Of a stretch of DNA of 64,000 nt, positions 8,132 to 16,982 are shown one piece after another. Origin of the DNA: Candidatus Obscuribacterales bacterium (GTDB lineage: Bacteria; Cyanobacteriota; Vampirovibrionia; Obscuribacterales; Obscuribacteraceae); NCBI GenBank assembly GCA_020634035.1, contig JACKCM010000005.1, positions 734,565 to 798,564 on the forward strand. Direction: 5' to 3'. Each line of letters begins with the position of its first letter. Position 1 is the stretch's first letter. Both the position numbers and the translations under genes were made by a program. The notes below the pieces were generated by a model, which was given only the letters and a program-made list of their open reading frames with translations, was not told the DNA's origin and ran no database searches.

Positions 8132-8160
8132 TTGACGACAGGCAGGAACGCTGTTATCCT
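8132..8160 (+). promoter_or_regulatory. Promoter of the ArsR regulator
   Basis: TTGACG (8132-8137) and TATCCT (8155-8160) are 17 bases apart. Transcription would begin near 8167, leaving a leader of only about 14 bases that contains the GGGAG ribosome-binding site. The -10 is weaker than that of the divergent promoter. Confidence 0.45.
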
Positions 8161-8180
8161 TGTCACAGGGAGACATTGCC

Positions 8181-8561
8181 ATGGCAAGAAAGAAAACACT
8201 ACCTAAATCGATTCATAAGAAGGACAAGAAGCAGCCTCTGACTAGAGATGCTTTAGAGATTGTCGCTACCCACTTTCGAGCCATGGGGGATGCCACCAGA
8301 TTAGAGCTGATCCAGGCGCTTATGGAAGGAGAGAAGTCCGTTCAGGACCTCAGCAATCTCACCGGTATGAGCCAGGCTAATATCAGTAAACATCTTTCGG
8401 TGCTTGCCGAGCATGGCATTGTCGCTAAAAGAAAAGAAGGACTCTATTCTTTGTACAGGGTGGTCGATTATTCGGTCTATGACCTGTGCAATGTGGTCTG
8501 CAAATCCATCTCAGACCGCTATCAAAGGGTGCATGACGAGTTCCTCGGCACCGGCATATAG
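8181..8561 (+). CDS. ArsR-family repressor of the sulfide operon
   Basis: This 126-residue winged-helix protein has H-F-R-A-M-G-D-A-T-R-L-E-L-I, a recognition helix with S-Q-A-N-I-S-K-H-L and a wing around K-R-K-E-G-L-Y-S-L-Y. ATG 8181 is preceded by GGGAG at eight bases; the in-frame TTG at 8160 is less likely. It is divergent from the sulfur operon, as BigR or SqrR would be. Those sensors use one Cys in helix 2 and one in helix 5 to form a tetrasulfide link. Here helix 2 has none (E-L-I-Q-A-L-M-E-G-E), and the only cysteines are C103 and C107 in a C-N-V-V-C motif. Sensing chemistry may therefore differ. A metal sensor is possible but lacks the E-L-C-V-C-D-L motif. Confidence 0.83.
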   Translation: MARKKTLPKSIHKKDKKQPLTRDALEIVATHFRAMGDATRLELIQALMEGEKSVQDLSNLTGMSQANISKHLSVLAEHGIVAKRKEGLYSLYRVVDYSVYDLCNVVCKSISDRYQRVHDEFLGTGI

Positions 8562-8581
8562 ATAGCGTAGCCCTACTGTTT

Positions 8582-9412
8582 TTATCTGAATTCTGCTTCG
8601 GCGCTATCTTCCGGTACTGCTATTGGCACCGGCACAGGCTTCTTCATACCCAGAGCCAGTTGCAGAAGATTTATAGGATACGAGATGAGCTTGTTCAGTA
8701 AATACATGAAGAAGCAGAGTTTCTTCAGTATGGGCGTGAGAACGAATTGCAATAGAGCATTCCGTTCATAACAGATGCAGAAAGCGGCTATTGCGCTTAT
8801 GACAATCAGTTTTGCCACCGAGGGCAGATGGTGGTCGGTCATCTCTTGAACTATTAGCTGCAATCCGACAAAACCGACCAGAATATATGCCACCGAATGC
8901 AGGACCGGATAGGATTTCATCAGTTCTATACAGTAATTTGCCAGAAGCCTCATGGCGGCAATGCCGATAAATACACCGGTGATAACCACCCAGAGGTTGG
9001 GACTAAGCGCCACTGCGGCAATTACGTTGTCTATGGAGAAAGCGAGGTCGGTAAGCTCTACCATTAGCACTGTGCCCCAGAATCCATGCTGCTTTCCGTG
9101 TACTTCTTTATTCTCTTCTTCTTCATAAGTATTGCCGAAATGCTCGATCATCAAATAAAGAAGATAGCAAGCGCCCAGGATCTTCAGCCATTCGAAAGTA
9201 ATCAAAACTGCGGCAAAAAGAATCATTAATCCGCGAAAAAGATAAGCTCCAGCCAGTCCGGCGAGAAGCGCCAGTCTTTTCTGGCGCTCGGGCAGGTGAT
9301 CTACCATGGCGGCGATTATCATGGCATTGTCTATGGAGAGCAGTCCCTCAAGAACCACTAGAGAGACGATAATCGGTAGGTAGACAGAGACGATCTCAAC
9401 GTAGTTGATCAT
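8582..9412 (-). CDS. TerC-family integral membrane protein
   Basis: The protein has seven or more hydrophobic segments and the paired TerC signatures E-G-L-L-S-I-D-N-A (near residue 25) and E-L-T-D-L-A-F-S-I-D-N-V-I-A (near 125). Both hold the acidic residues thought to bind divalent metal. Members take part in Mn2+ export, metallation of exported enzymes and tellurite resistance. ATG 9412 has GGGGA eight bases upstream and is preferred over TTG 9430. About 276 residues. I looked for a yybP-ykoY-type Mn riboswitch in the leader and found none. Confidence 0.85.
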   Translation of the reverse strand: MINYVEIVSVYLPIIVSLVVLEGLLSIDNAMIIAAMVDHLPERQKRLALLAGLAGAYLFRGLMILFAAVLITFEWLKILGACYLLYLMIEHFGNTYEEEENKEVHGKQHGFWGTVLMVELTDLAFSIDNVIAAVALSPNLWVVITGVFIGIAAMRLLANYCIELMKSYPVLHSVAYILVGFVGLQLIVQEMTDHHLPSVAKLIVISAIAAFCICYERNALLQFVLTPILKKLCFFMYLLNKLISYPINLLQLALGMKKPVPVPIAVPEDSAEAEFR

Positions 9413-9482
9413 CGATAGAGTCCCCGACAATCCAGAGCAATGCTAATGTACGAATCTTACTTCTCTATTGTGAAGAATGCGG

Positions 9483-9514
9483 GAGGAAATCGGTTAAGAC
9501 GAGATTAATTCCTC
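9483..9514. repeat. Inverted repeat in a divergent intergenic region
   Basis: GAGGAA and TTCCTC flank a 20-base spacer between the divergent TerC and TPR-thioredoxin genes. It could be an operator or a leader hairpin. Support is limited to the symmetry and the position. Confidence 0.25.
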
Positions 9515-9616
9515 TAGAATGCCGGACAATCTGCAAAGTGGAATTGTGGCCAGGTCTATGACAGAATGATCTGTATTCTAGTTCAGTTGATTTGCGAACT
9601 TAAACAGGGAGAACTG

Positions 9617-10339
9617 ATGAAGACCGTATTTCCTAAGACGCTGACTCCATTGATCGCTCTCGTCTTAATAGCTTTATCCAGTGTCGCTTCTGCCCAGGGT
9701 GGCGGCAAAGAAGCCAGCCTGGCCAGTGCCGTAGCCGCCTTTAAGAGCAAAGACTACAAATCTTCTCTTAACTACTGTAATCAGGCAATTCGCGCCAACC
9801 CGACCGACATAGGAGCGCATTACTACAAAGCTCTATCTCTGCACTACATGAATCAGATCTCCCAGGCTAAGCAAGAATATGAATGGGTAGCCAAAACCGG
9901 TAATAACTCGCTTGCCGCCAATGCCCAAAAAGCGCTTGCCGGTCTCGAGAAACGCAACAGTTCCTACCAGGGCAGCAGCGGCAGTTCATCGGCTTCTTCG
10001 GGGTCATCTTCCTCTTCAGGCGGCTATTCTAGATACAGCAGCCGTAAACCTAAAGTGCTTGATTTCTATACGACCTGGTGCGGTCCCTGTAAGATGCTTG
10101 CCCCTATTCTTGAGACCGTGGAACGAAGTTATTCCGGCCGGGTAGAGTTTCAGAGACTGGACGCTGAAGCTCCTCAGAACGCGGCACTTGTCAGTCAGTA
10201 CAAGATAAGAGCCTACCCCACCGTGATATTTCTCGATAGAAACGGCAAAGAAGCTCAACGGATGCGCGGCGTTCCCGGGGGAAGCGAAGCAGAAGTTGCC
10301 GATGCGCTCAAACATTACATAGATCCGCTGCTCAAATAG
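9617..10339 (+). CDS. Secreted TPR-thioredoxin with intact WCGPC
   Basis: The 240-residue product starts at ATG 9617, with GGGAGA about six bases upstream; an upstream in-frame ATG at 9566 gives an implausible hydrophobic extension. Signal peptide 1-27 (A-S-A-Q), TPR-like module 34-113, Ser/Gly linker 114-142, then a thioredoxin domain 146-240 with W-C-G-P-C (C155, C158) and cis-Pro in R-A-Y-P-T-V-I-F. It is probably periplasmic and disulfide-active. It is the paralogue that identifies the UGA at 740-742 as standing at a catalytic Cys position, and it has the same layout as the protease at 39781. No obvious partner gene adjoins it. Confidence 0.83.
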   Translation: MKTVFPKTLTPLIALVLIALSSVASAQGGGKEASLASAVAAFKSKDYKSSLNYCNQAIRANPTDIGAHYYKALSLHYMNQISQAKQEYEWVAKTGNNSLAANAQKALAGLEKRNSSYQGSSGSSSASSGSSSSSGGYSRYSSRKPKVLDFYTTWCGPCKMLAPILETVERSYSGRVEFQRLDAEAPQNAALVSQYKIRAYPTVIFLDRNGKEAQRMRGVPGGSEAEVADALKHYIDPLLK

Positions 10340-10343
10340 CGAA

Positions 10344-11987
10344 TTAAAAGTGCATATAGCGCCAGACTTCTTCCATTAACTTTTGCACCGCCGCCAGTGT
10401 CTTGGGTCGGTCCAGGGGCTTGCCCACGATGCAGGATAGCGCCAGTTCCTCTAAGCGAGAATCAAAGCCGCTGAGCTCTTTAGAAAGCTCCAGCTTTGCT
10501 CCTTTGAGCCTGAAGGTTCTGCCGGTTATGAGCTTATATAAAACCCTTCCGGTGGCGACCACCGCCGCCTCTTCGGTGTCTCCTCTGACGCCGAGATCGG
10601 CATATTCTGAGACGTTTGAGAAGCTTATCTCGGTATGGTTGTCGGGGACATGGGCGTCGACCTTGGCGATCAAACGACCGTCAGGCATGACACAAAGCCA
10701 GATTTGAGAGACAGAGAAAAGATCGGAACAGATTCGATTGAGCGAAGGGAACATGTCTTCTTTATCCGGTCCGAACTTTTGTCTGGTTTCGATTAAGGCT
10801 CGGCTGGGCCGAAACTCGGCTTCGACAGAAGCCGCTTTCTTCAGGGCGTCCACCACCGGAATCATCACACTGAGAGCGGTTTTACCATCGAATCGACCGC
10901 ACTGGTTGAGCACCTGTAAAAGTCCGACTCCATTGACGCGGTCCTGTACCCTGACGTGATAGTCGCCGTATTTATGGTTGGGGTGGGCGAAAGTGCCGTA
11001 TTCCAAAACCTTGACCAGATGGGGATGGCGGACCCGGCTCAAGATAAAATCGGCTCTTTCATAGTACTCTCGGGGATTGCTTCTATGATCCGGGGAGCTT
11101 ATCTCAATCATGGACGGATAATCGTCTGCCAGGCGCCTTGAATAAATGAACTCTCTGCGGTTGGCCAAGCCTTGGTTACGCAGACGCCAGCCGGTCTCCA
11201 GAGCACGGTCTAATCCGGAGCAAAGCAGATGTTCTAGAAACGGTGAGCGGGGAAGCTTCTCGGATTCCCTGGCGTCCAATTCCATCTCTCCATTAACCAG
11301 AGAGTTGAGACGGGCGCTGTCTATATAAAGAATCGGCGGCTCGGTAGAAACATCCGGCGAATCCAGGCGGGTCGAAGGAGGAAAATGCTCATATTCCGGG
11401 ATGTCTATGCGGTAGCCGTTAACCCCGCCAAAACGCAGCTCTTCCTTTGGAGAGACTGAATACCAACAATAAGGCAGAAGGTAGTTCGCTTTGCCGTTAT
11501 AGACAAACGCCAGGTCCTTCTCTCGAACAGCGGCTATAAGAGAATTGCGACCGTCCCAGCGCAGCATCGCCCGGGTGTCGTTGTCTTCCTTGCCGAGAAA
11601 AACAAGGCGATTCGGTCTTACCGTTATTCTATTAGAGCCCGATTTGACGGTGATGTACTGAGACTGGCTATCTCCATCTCCTTTTTGAACCGGTACCTCG
11701 ATAAACTTCGATTGGCTGGCGCCCAACCTTACGACTGTACCTGGATAGAGCTCAATCTGCTTGAGCCAGCGGGGCATGTCCCGGTCGTTTATCCTGATCT
11801 CGTCCATGGCATGACCCTTGCTGGAGAGCAGGAGCTGCCCCGCTTCACCCACCGAAAGGGTAACCGAACCCGAGTCGTAGCTTATGGTGGGTTCTTCATC
11901 CGAATTGATCTTAAATTCCTGGTCGTCGACAAGGACGATATGTTCAAGCTTGTTTTCTATCATCTGGTAAATTGCCGAAGGTAACAC
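10344..11987 (-). CDS. FHA-like plus degenerate protein-kinase-like protein
   Basis: The N-terminal half (about 1-200) is beta-rich and repetitive, resembling FHA-type sandwiches around L-Y-P-G-T-V-V-R-L-G. The C-terminal half has a kinase-lobe rhythm: E-Y-Y-E-R-A-D-F-I-L-S-R-V-R-H-P-H-L-V-K-V-L-E-Y-G (helix C to beta 4) and later G-R-V-L-Y-K-L-I-T-G-R-T-F and a C-terminal D-R-P-K-T. No glycine loop, VAIK lysine, HRD or DFG is recognisable, so it is presumably inactive. Start is GTG 11987 or ATG 11963; neither has a clear ribosome-binding site. It converges tail-to-tail with the thioredoxin gene, four bases apart. The coiled-coil gene upstream on the same strand may share its transcript. Confidence 0.55.
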   Translation of the reverse strand: MLPSAIYQMIENKLEHIVLVDDQEFKINSDEEPTISYDSGSVTLSVGEAGQLLLSSKGHAMDEIRINDRDMPRWLKQIELYPGTVVRLGASQSKFIEVPVQKGDGDSQSQYITVKSGSNRITVRPNRLVFLGKEDNDTRAMLRWDGRNSLIAAVREKDLAFVYNGKANYLLPYCWYSVSPKEELRFGGVNGYRIDIPEYEHFPPSTRLDSPDVSTEPPILYIDSARLNSLVNGEMELDARESEKLPRSPFLEHLLCSGLDRALETGWRLRNQGLANRREFIYSRRLADDYPSMIEISSPDHRSNPREYYERADFILSRVRHPHLVKVLEYGTFAHPNHKYGDYHVRVQDRVNGVGLLQVLNQCGRFDGKTALSVMIPVVDALKKAASVEAEFRPSRALIETRQKFGPDKEDMFPSLNRICSDLFSVSQIWLCVMPDGRLIAKVDAHVPDNHTEISFSNVSEYADLGVRGDTEEAAVVATGRVLYKLITGRTFRLKGAKLELSKELSGFDSRLEELALSCIVGKPLDRPKTLAAVQKLMEEVWRYMHF

Positions 11988-12128
11988 AAGTGGCTTGTTT
12001 AAGACAGATAACGGGATTCCATTCTTTAGTGAGTTATGCCACAGCCAAGCCTTCCAATATTCAATTCTTGAACTTTTCTAGCACTTTCTCCAAAGAGGTT
12101 AATATTTCGCCGGGGTTATCCAGGCTCT

Positions 12129-13358
12129 TTATTTACCAAGTTTGGACCGCAGTGATTTTTCAGATTCCCTCAAAATCATAAGCTGCTTGAGCAGTCTCAG
12201 CTTAACCGCAAATGTTGCCGTTCGCTCTTCTATCAGTCTTACGTGCTTGAAACGAATCAATTCGATTTTTTCCATTACCTGCTCTGCCACTTCGGCATTC
12301 TCATGGCTTTTGGCTAAGTCCAGCCTTTCGGTCCAGCGCTTCTCTTGCTTATTGAGTTCAGCGATTTCGTTCTGAGAACTCTCAAGAGACAGATTTAGCT
12401 CCAGAATAGACTCTTTCAGCACATTGCTACTATCTTCAAAGGTTCCTAAATCGGCTTCTAGATCCCCGGTGGTCAGCTGCTCGAATTCTTGATTGACAGT
12501 AGATTCGACCGCAACCAGCTCTTTTTCAAAAGCGAGCAGTTCAGTTTTGGCTCTTTTATGCAGATTTTCGAATAGATCGCTCTCTTTTACTTCAGAGTTG
12601 GTTTGTCGCGCCAGTTCATACTGAACATATGCCGTGAAACCAATTAGATAATTGAGATTGTCCTGGATACAATCGGCTTCCTTCTCTAGAAAAGATAGTT
12701 CTGTTTTGTCGAGGCTGTCTTTGTTTTGTTCTATCAAGGCTTTGTGCATCGCAAGTACCTTTTTTAGGTCGAACAAAGATTGATTCATACGATTTATGTT
12801 CTTTGGAGAATCGGACCTTTTGAATCTTGGTTTGGCTACTCCAGAATGGTATTTGAGCAACTTGCTATTGATACGATTCTCCAGCCGGTCCATCTTTGCT
12901 GAAAGTCCGGCGCCGCCGGCTTTCAATCTCTGCTCTTCATCCTCGGCAGACCTGGTGAAATCTTTTGTGGTTTTAGAGATCTCGGCGTTGAGTGCCATTT
13001 GTTTACTGATTAGCTTATCTATCTCGACAGAACTTTCGGCAAGCTCTTGCTTGAGCTTCGCTATGCTTTCTGCTTTTGACTTGGCGCTTTCTTCCTTCGA
13101 GGGCTGTTTCTTCTTTTTCTTGCCTTTATTGCCTTTCTTGGATACTTGTGACCTCTGTGGATTCTCCAGCACTAACAGCCTCTTCTCTCGTTTGTCTTGC
13201 TGGGCAATCGCTTTGTCTAGCTCAGAGCTAATCTTTCTGCTCTGCTTACATAGCTCTTCCAGATAATGAATGTCTGAACATCCATAAGATGCCGGAGCCT
13301 TTCTGCTAAAGAGTTTCAGCAGATTCTTTCCGAAGCGATTTAGAGAATTCTGGTTCAT
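12129..13358 (-). CDS. Long coiled-coil protein of unknown function
   Basis: The 409-residue product is almost entirely charged heptad sequence rich in K, E, Q, L and S. It has a very basic stretch (about 72-90, K-K-G-N-K-G-K-K-K-K-K) and no signal peptide or membrane helix. I recognise no family. It may be a cytoplasmic scaffold. It ends 141 bp before the kinase-like protein on the same strand, a gap in which I see no terminator. Confidence 0.7.
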   Translation of the reverse strand: MNQNSLNRFGKNLLKLFSRKAPASYGCSDIHYLEELCKQSRKISSELDKAIAQQDKREKRLLVLENPQRSQVSKKGNKGKKKKKQPSKEESAKSKAESIAKLKQELAESSVEIDKLISKQMALNAEISKTTKDFTRSAEDEEQRLKAGGAGLSAKMDRLENRINSKLLKYHSGVAKPRFKRSDSPKNINRMNQSLFDLKKVLAMHKALIEQNKDSLDKTELSFLEKEADCIQDNLNYLIGFTAYVQYELARQTNSEVKESDLFENLHKRAKTELLAFEKELVAVESTVNQEFEQLTTGDLEADLGTFEDSSNVLKESILELNLSLESSQNEIAELNKQEKRWTERLDLAKSHENAEVAEQVMEKIELIRFKHVRLIEERTATFAVKLRLLKQLMILRESEKSLRSKLGK

Positions 13359-13474
13359 AAACTCAATTATAAACCCGGCGAAAAGAAAAGCCAGTTAATG
13401 AAGAGCAGCTTCTCTCTCGCTAGAATCGAGCCGTTAATCTGAAACAGCGCTCTAAGTGCTCTAAAGGAAAAGAG

Positions 13475-14653
13475 ATGAGACATTCGAGAATCGCCCTTGC
13501 CTTAGCGGTCGCGGCATCAATGACGGTATCACACCAAGCGTCCCTGGCTCATCCCCACCATAGTCACCATCATCACGATGAAGGTCAGACAGAGCAGTCG
13601 AAAGACAAGCTTCAGATAGCTTATCGCACCCCCACCGCACTTCCTGCCAACAAAGTAGAGATCTCGGTGAGCGGCTCCTATCGCTATATCAAAACCAACT
13701 GCATACCGGATCATGCCACCGGTACTTTCCCAAATGCCGGCAATCCCAACAGCATCAAAGCCCAGGATGTGACCTTCAAGATGCCGGTGAAACCGAAAGC
13801 GGTCAATCAGAAAGGTCAGCGCTTCCCTGGAATCTTCGGGGTGGCTGTTAACGGCGTTCCTCTCGACCCCAATACCGGAGAGACCTGGGATGGCAATCCT
13901 ATGTCGAAAAGCTGGCGCTATGAAGCGCTCACCGGACATATCAATCTGGGTTGCGACCAGAATAACGCCCATGTGCAGCCGGATGGCACCTATCACTATC
14001 ATGGCATTCCAACGGCACTTCTAAGCAGACTGACCGAAGGCAAGCCCAAAATGGTTTTGATGGGATTCGCCGCCGATGGTTTTCCTTTTTATGGTCCCTA
14101 TGGTTATATCGATCCGAAAAATCCAAAGAAAGGCTTGAAGAAGATAACCACCGGCTATCGCCTTAAATCCGGGACACGACCGGATGGACCTGGTGGCAAA
14201 TACGATGGCACATTTTTGCAGGATTTCGAATGGGTGGCGGGCAAAGGCGACCTCGACGACTGTAACGGCCGCTTCGGAGTGACGCCCGAGTTTCCCGAAG
14301 GGACATATCACTATTATTTGACCTACGATTATCCTTTTATACCGAGGCTTTTCAAAGGCAGTCCCGATGCTAGCTTTAAACATCGCAGCCTGCCGCCTTC
14401 CAGACCTGGTGGTGGAGCCCCTGGAGCGGGTGGCTTCCCTCCAGGCGGTCCCGGTGCTTTTCCGCCGCCCCATCCTGGAGCGGGCGGCTTTCCGCCCGGG
14501 AGATCAGGAGGAAATCCTGGTACGGGCGGCTTCCCACCGCCGCCCGGTGGACAGTTTCGCCGACTGCCTCCGGGGCAGACAAATGCCGCTCCCAGGAGAG
14601 ACACCAGCACGCCGGTGAACCGAAACGATCACATCAAGCAGTACAACTGGTAA
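13475..14653 (+). CDS. Exported YHYH-domain protein with His-rich N-terminus
   Basis: A signal peptide (1-25) is followed by a run of histidines (H-P-H-H-S-H-H-H-H-D). The central part (about 50-295) contains the family signatures G-T-Y-H-Y-H-G-I-P and G-F-A-A-D-G-F-P-F-Y-G-P-Y-G-Y, and a second Y-H-Y-Y. The last 95 residues are low-complexity G/P/F-rich repeats. YHYH proteins are secreted and of unknown function. The histidines suggest metal binding at the cell surface. AAAGGAAAAGAG directly precedes ATG 13475. The Pro/Gly tail may anchor or extend it through the envelope. Confidence 0.82.
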   Translation: MRHSRIALALAVAASMTVSHQASLAHPHHSHHHHDEGQTEQSKDKLQIAYRTPTALPANKVEISVSGSYRYIKTNCIPDHATGTFPNAGNPNSIKAQDVTFKMPVKPKAVNQKGQRFPGIFGVAVNGVPLDPNTGETWDGNPMSKSWRYEALTGHINLGCDQNNAHVQPDGTYHYHGIPTALLSRLTEGKPKMVLMGFAADGFPFYGPYGYIDPKNPKKGLKKITTGYRLKSGTRPDGPGGKYDGTFLQDFEWVAGKGDLDDCNGRFGVTPEFPEGTYHYYLTYDYPFIPRLFKGSPDASFKHRSLPPSRPGGGAPGAGGFPPGGPGAFPPPHPGAGGFPPGRSGGNPGTGGFPPPPGGQFRRLPPGQTNAAPRRDTSTPVNRNDHIKQYNW

Positions 14654-14720
14654 GAGAATACGTTATTATTTAGGCGTTTTTTTCAGTGAGCCCATTATCA
14701 ATCTAGAGTCAGGAGTCAAG

Positions 14721-16355
14721 ATGTCCAACAGTGTTGCCAGTATCTTCCATCTCAAAGAGGATGAGACCAAATATCGCCTTCTGACCTCCGACTATGTCTC
14801 GGAAGTGGAGATGGACGGACGCAAGATTCTCAAGGTAGAGAAAGAAGGTCTGAAACTACTTGCCAAGCAGGCTTTTACCGATATCTCCCACCTGCTCCGT
14901 ACCAGCCATCTAGAGAAACTGGCCTCTATACTGAAAGACCCGGAAGCTTCGGATAACGACCGCTTTGTCGCCCTCGAACTTCTGAAAAACGCCAGCATCG
15001 CCGCCGGCGGTACCCTGCCAATGTGCCAGGACACAGGCACAGCCATTGTCATGGGTCACAAAGGCGAGGATGTCTTTACCGGTGCCGATGATGCCGCCCT
15101 GATTGCCGAAGGGGTCAAAAAGACTTACAAAGAGTGCAATCTTCGCTACAGTCAGATGGCTCCTCTAGACATGTATAAAGAGGCGAATACAGGCAGCAAT
15201 CTGCCTGCCCAGATTGAAATCTATTCTGATCCGGGCAATGTCTATGAGTTTCTCTTTATCGCCAAAGGGGGCGGCTCTGCCAATAAAACCTACCTTTTAC
15301 AAGAGACCAAGTCGGTTCTCAATCCAACATCGCTCAGAAAGTTGCTGACCGAAAAAATTGCCGGTCTCGGCACCTCTGCCTGTCCGCCCTATCACCTGGC
15401 TGTGGTGGTCGGCGGATTGTCGGCTGAACTTACTCTGAAGACAGTGAAGCTGGCTAGCTGTCATTATCTAGATGGGCTGCCTACCGAGGGCGACAAAGAC
15501 GGGCGCGCTTTCAGAGATCTCGAAATGGAAAAAGAGATTCTCGAAATTACCCGGGAGATAGGCATCGGCGCTCAATTCGGCGGTAAATATTTCTGTCACG
15601 ACGTAAGAGTCATACGTCTTCCCCGGCATGGAGCCAGTCTGCCCATCGGCATCGGTGTCTCTTGCAGTGCTGACCGTCAGGCTAAAGCCCGCATCGACAG
15701 TAAAGGAATCTGGCTTGAACAGCTGGAGCAAGACCCGGCTCGTTTTCTGCCTGAGGTCAAAGAGAAAGAGCTTGGTGATAAGACTGTCCATGTCGATCTC
15801 AATAAACCTATGAAAGAGGTGCTGGCGGGGCTGAAAGGAACGCCTGTAGGAACCAGACTGATGTTGAACGGGACTCTTATTGTCGCCCGGGATATCGCCC
15901 ATGCGCGCTGGAAAGAGATGCTCGATTCTGGTTCGGAGTTACCGGAATATACCAAACAGCATCCGGTTTATTATGCCGGTCCTGCTAAGAAACCGGACGG
16001 TTATGCCTCGGGCAGTTTCGGTCCGACCACCGCCGGTAGAATGGACTCTTATGTAGGTCTTCTTCAGGAGCGTGGGGCCAGTATGATAATGCTGGCCAAA
16101 GGCAATCGCAGCGCCCAGGTGAAAGAGGCTTGCGGCAAGTTTGGTGGTTTCTATCTGGGTACCATCGGTGGTGCCGCTGCCAGGCTGGCCCAGGATGCCA
16201 TAAAAAAAGTCGAGGTGATCGACTTTCCGGAGCTTGGTATGGAAGCTGTGCATAAAGTGGAGATTGAGAATTTCCCTGCCTTTGTCGTAATCAACGATCA
16301 GGGTGATGACTTCTACAGCGGTGTCGCCGAGCGAGTGGTCGCGCTAGAGAAGTAA
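14721..16355 (+). CDS. fumA: Class I (4Fe-4S) fumarate hydratase
   Basis: The 544-residue length and full-length single chain match FumA/FumB. It has the cluster and active-site segments L-P-M-C-Q-D-T-G-T-A, G-T-S-A-C-P-P-Y-H-L-A-V, H-G-A-S-L-P-I-G-I-G-V-S-C-S-A-D-R-Q and K-E-A-C-G-K-F-G-G-F. It interconverts fumarate and malate in the TCA cycle using an oxygen-labile cluster. AGGAG lies just upstream of the ATG. It stands alone; the next gene is convergent. Confidence 0.93.
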   Translation: MSNSVASIFHLKEDETKYRLLTSDYVSEVEMDGRKILKVEKEGLKLLAKQAFTDISHLLRTSHLEKLASILKDPEASDNDRFVALELLKNASIAAGGTLPMCQDTGTAIVMGHKGEDVFTGADDAALIAEGVKKTYKECNLRYSQMAPLDMYKEANTGSNLPAQIEIYSDPGNVYEFLFIAKGGGSANKTYLLQETKSVLNPTSLRKLLTEKIAGLGTSACPPYHLAVVVGGLSAELTLKTVKLASCHYLDGLPTEGDKDGRAFRDLEMEKEILEITREIGIGAQFGGKYFCHDVRVIRLPRHGASLPIGIGVSCSADRQAKARIDSKGIWLEQLEQDPARFLPEVKEKELGDKTVHVDLNKPMKEVLAGLKGTPVGTRLMLNGTLIVARDIAHARWKEMLDSGSELPEYTKQHPVYYAGPAKKPDGYASGSFGPTTAGRMDSYVGLLQERGASMIMLAKGNRSAQVKEACGKFGGFYLGTIGGAAARLAQDAIKKVEVIDFPELGMEAVHKVEIENFPAFVVINDQGDDFYSGVAERVVALEK

Positions 16356-16367
16356 GCCAGCTAATTT

Positions 16368-16484
16368 CTACATAGATCGGAGCAGAGTCACACAGATGGT
16401 GACCAGCCCTATAGAGGCTATGAAAATCGATATTATGAGCGCTTCTTGGGTATAGTCGCTCTCTTGCGCTCTCGTGTTTCTCAT
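16368..16484 (-). CDS. 38-residue single-span membrane protein, translationally coupled
   Basis: The start ATG 16484 overlaps the stop of the upstream LRV gene as ATGA, and GGAG lies eight bases before it. The peptide has a polar N-terminus (M-R-N-T-R-A-Q-E-S-D-Y), one helix (A-L-I-I-S-I-F-I-A-S-I-G-L-V-T-I) and the tail C-V-T-L-L-R-S-M. Start signal and overlap together make it a credible gene. Function unknown. Confidence 0.62.
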   Translation of the reverse strand: MRNTRAQESDYTQEALIISIFIASIGLVTICVTLLRSM

Positions 16485-16975
16485 AGCGGCAGCTCCTCTT
16501 TTTTCTTAGTCAGTCTGCAATGCATCTCCTGGCTGACTCGGCACCAGGTCTGGTTCGCCCTGGCGGCGACATAGGGATTCTCGTCGTCACAAAGGACCAG
16601 AATAACGTCTTCGTCTACGTTATGTGATTCTGCCAGATAGTAACGAATATCCGGATCCGGATCCGCGGCGAGAGCTATCAGAACTTCTTTTGGTGTACAG
16701 GGATTATCTATTACTGCCTCTTTCACCGCCGGGTCATAGTGCTGACTCAACTCGGTGAGGGCATCGCTGGGTAAACTGGGATTGCCGGCAGCTTTCTCGA
16801 TAATGCCTGTGTCGGAGCTGATCAGAAACAACTCTAGCACTGCTGGTGGTGTCTTAGGATCGGCTGCGATAAGACCGGGGCAGAAAGATTGAATCTCTCC
16901 AGAGTGCCTCGGATAGCCCGTATCAACGTGCTGCATATAGTTAGACATGAAATTCTTCACTTCTCTAGAGAACAT
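16481..16975 (-). CDS. Leucine-rich-repeat-variant (LRV)/HEAT-like protein
   Basis: About 164 residues. Three to four repeats of roughly 24 residues follow N-P-x-x-P-x-x-x-L-x-x-L and D-P-D-x-x-I/V-R/K patterns: N-P-S-L-P-S-D-A-L, N-P-C-T-P-K-E-V-L and H-N-V-D-E-D-V-I. This is typical of LRV or HEAT helical repeats that mediate protein contact. ATG 16975 is chosen because GGAGG precedes it; TTG 16993 is the longer alternative. It lies between a 60-codon open frame upstream and the coupled membrane peptide downstream, forming a small cassette. Confidence 0.68.
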   Translation of the reverse strand: MFSREVKNFMSNYMQHVDTGYPRHSGEIQSFCPGLIAADPKTPPAVLELFLISSDTGIIEKAAGNPSLPSDALTELSQHYDPAVKEAVIDNPCTPKEVLIALAADPDPDIRYYLAESHNVDEDVILVLCDDENPYVAARANQTWCRVSQEMHCRLTKKKEELPL

Positions 16976-16982
16976 AGCGCCA

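Noticed and set aside
9413..9616. Manganese (yybP-ykoY) riboswitch before terC
   Set aside because: The conserved boxes were not found on the minus strand; only a simple inverted repeat is present.
14329..14610. Pro/Gly-rich minus-strand frame
   Set aside because: Mirror of the low-complexity G/P tail of the YHYH protein.
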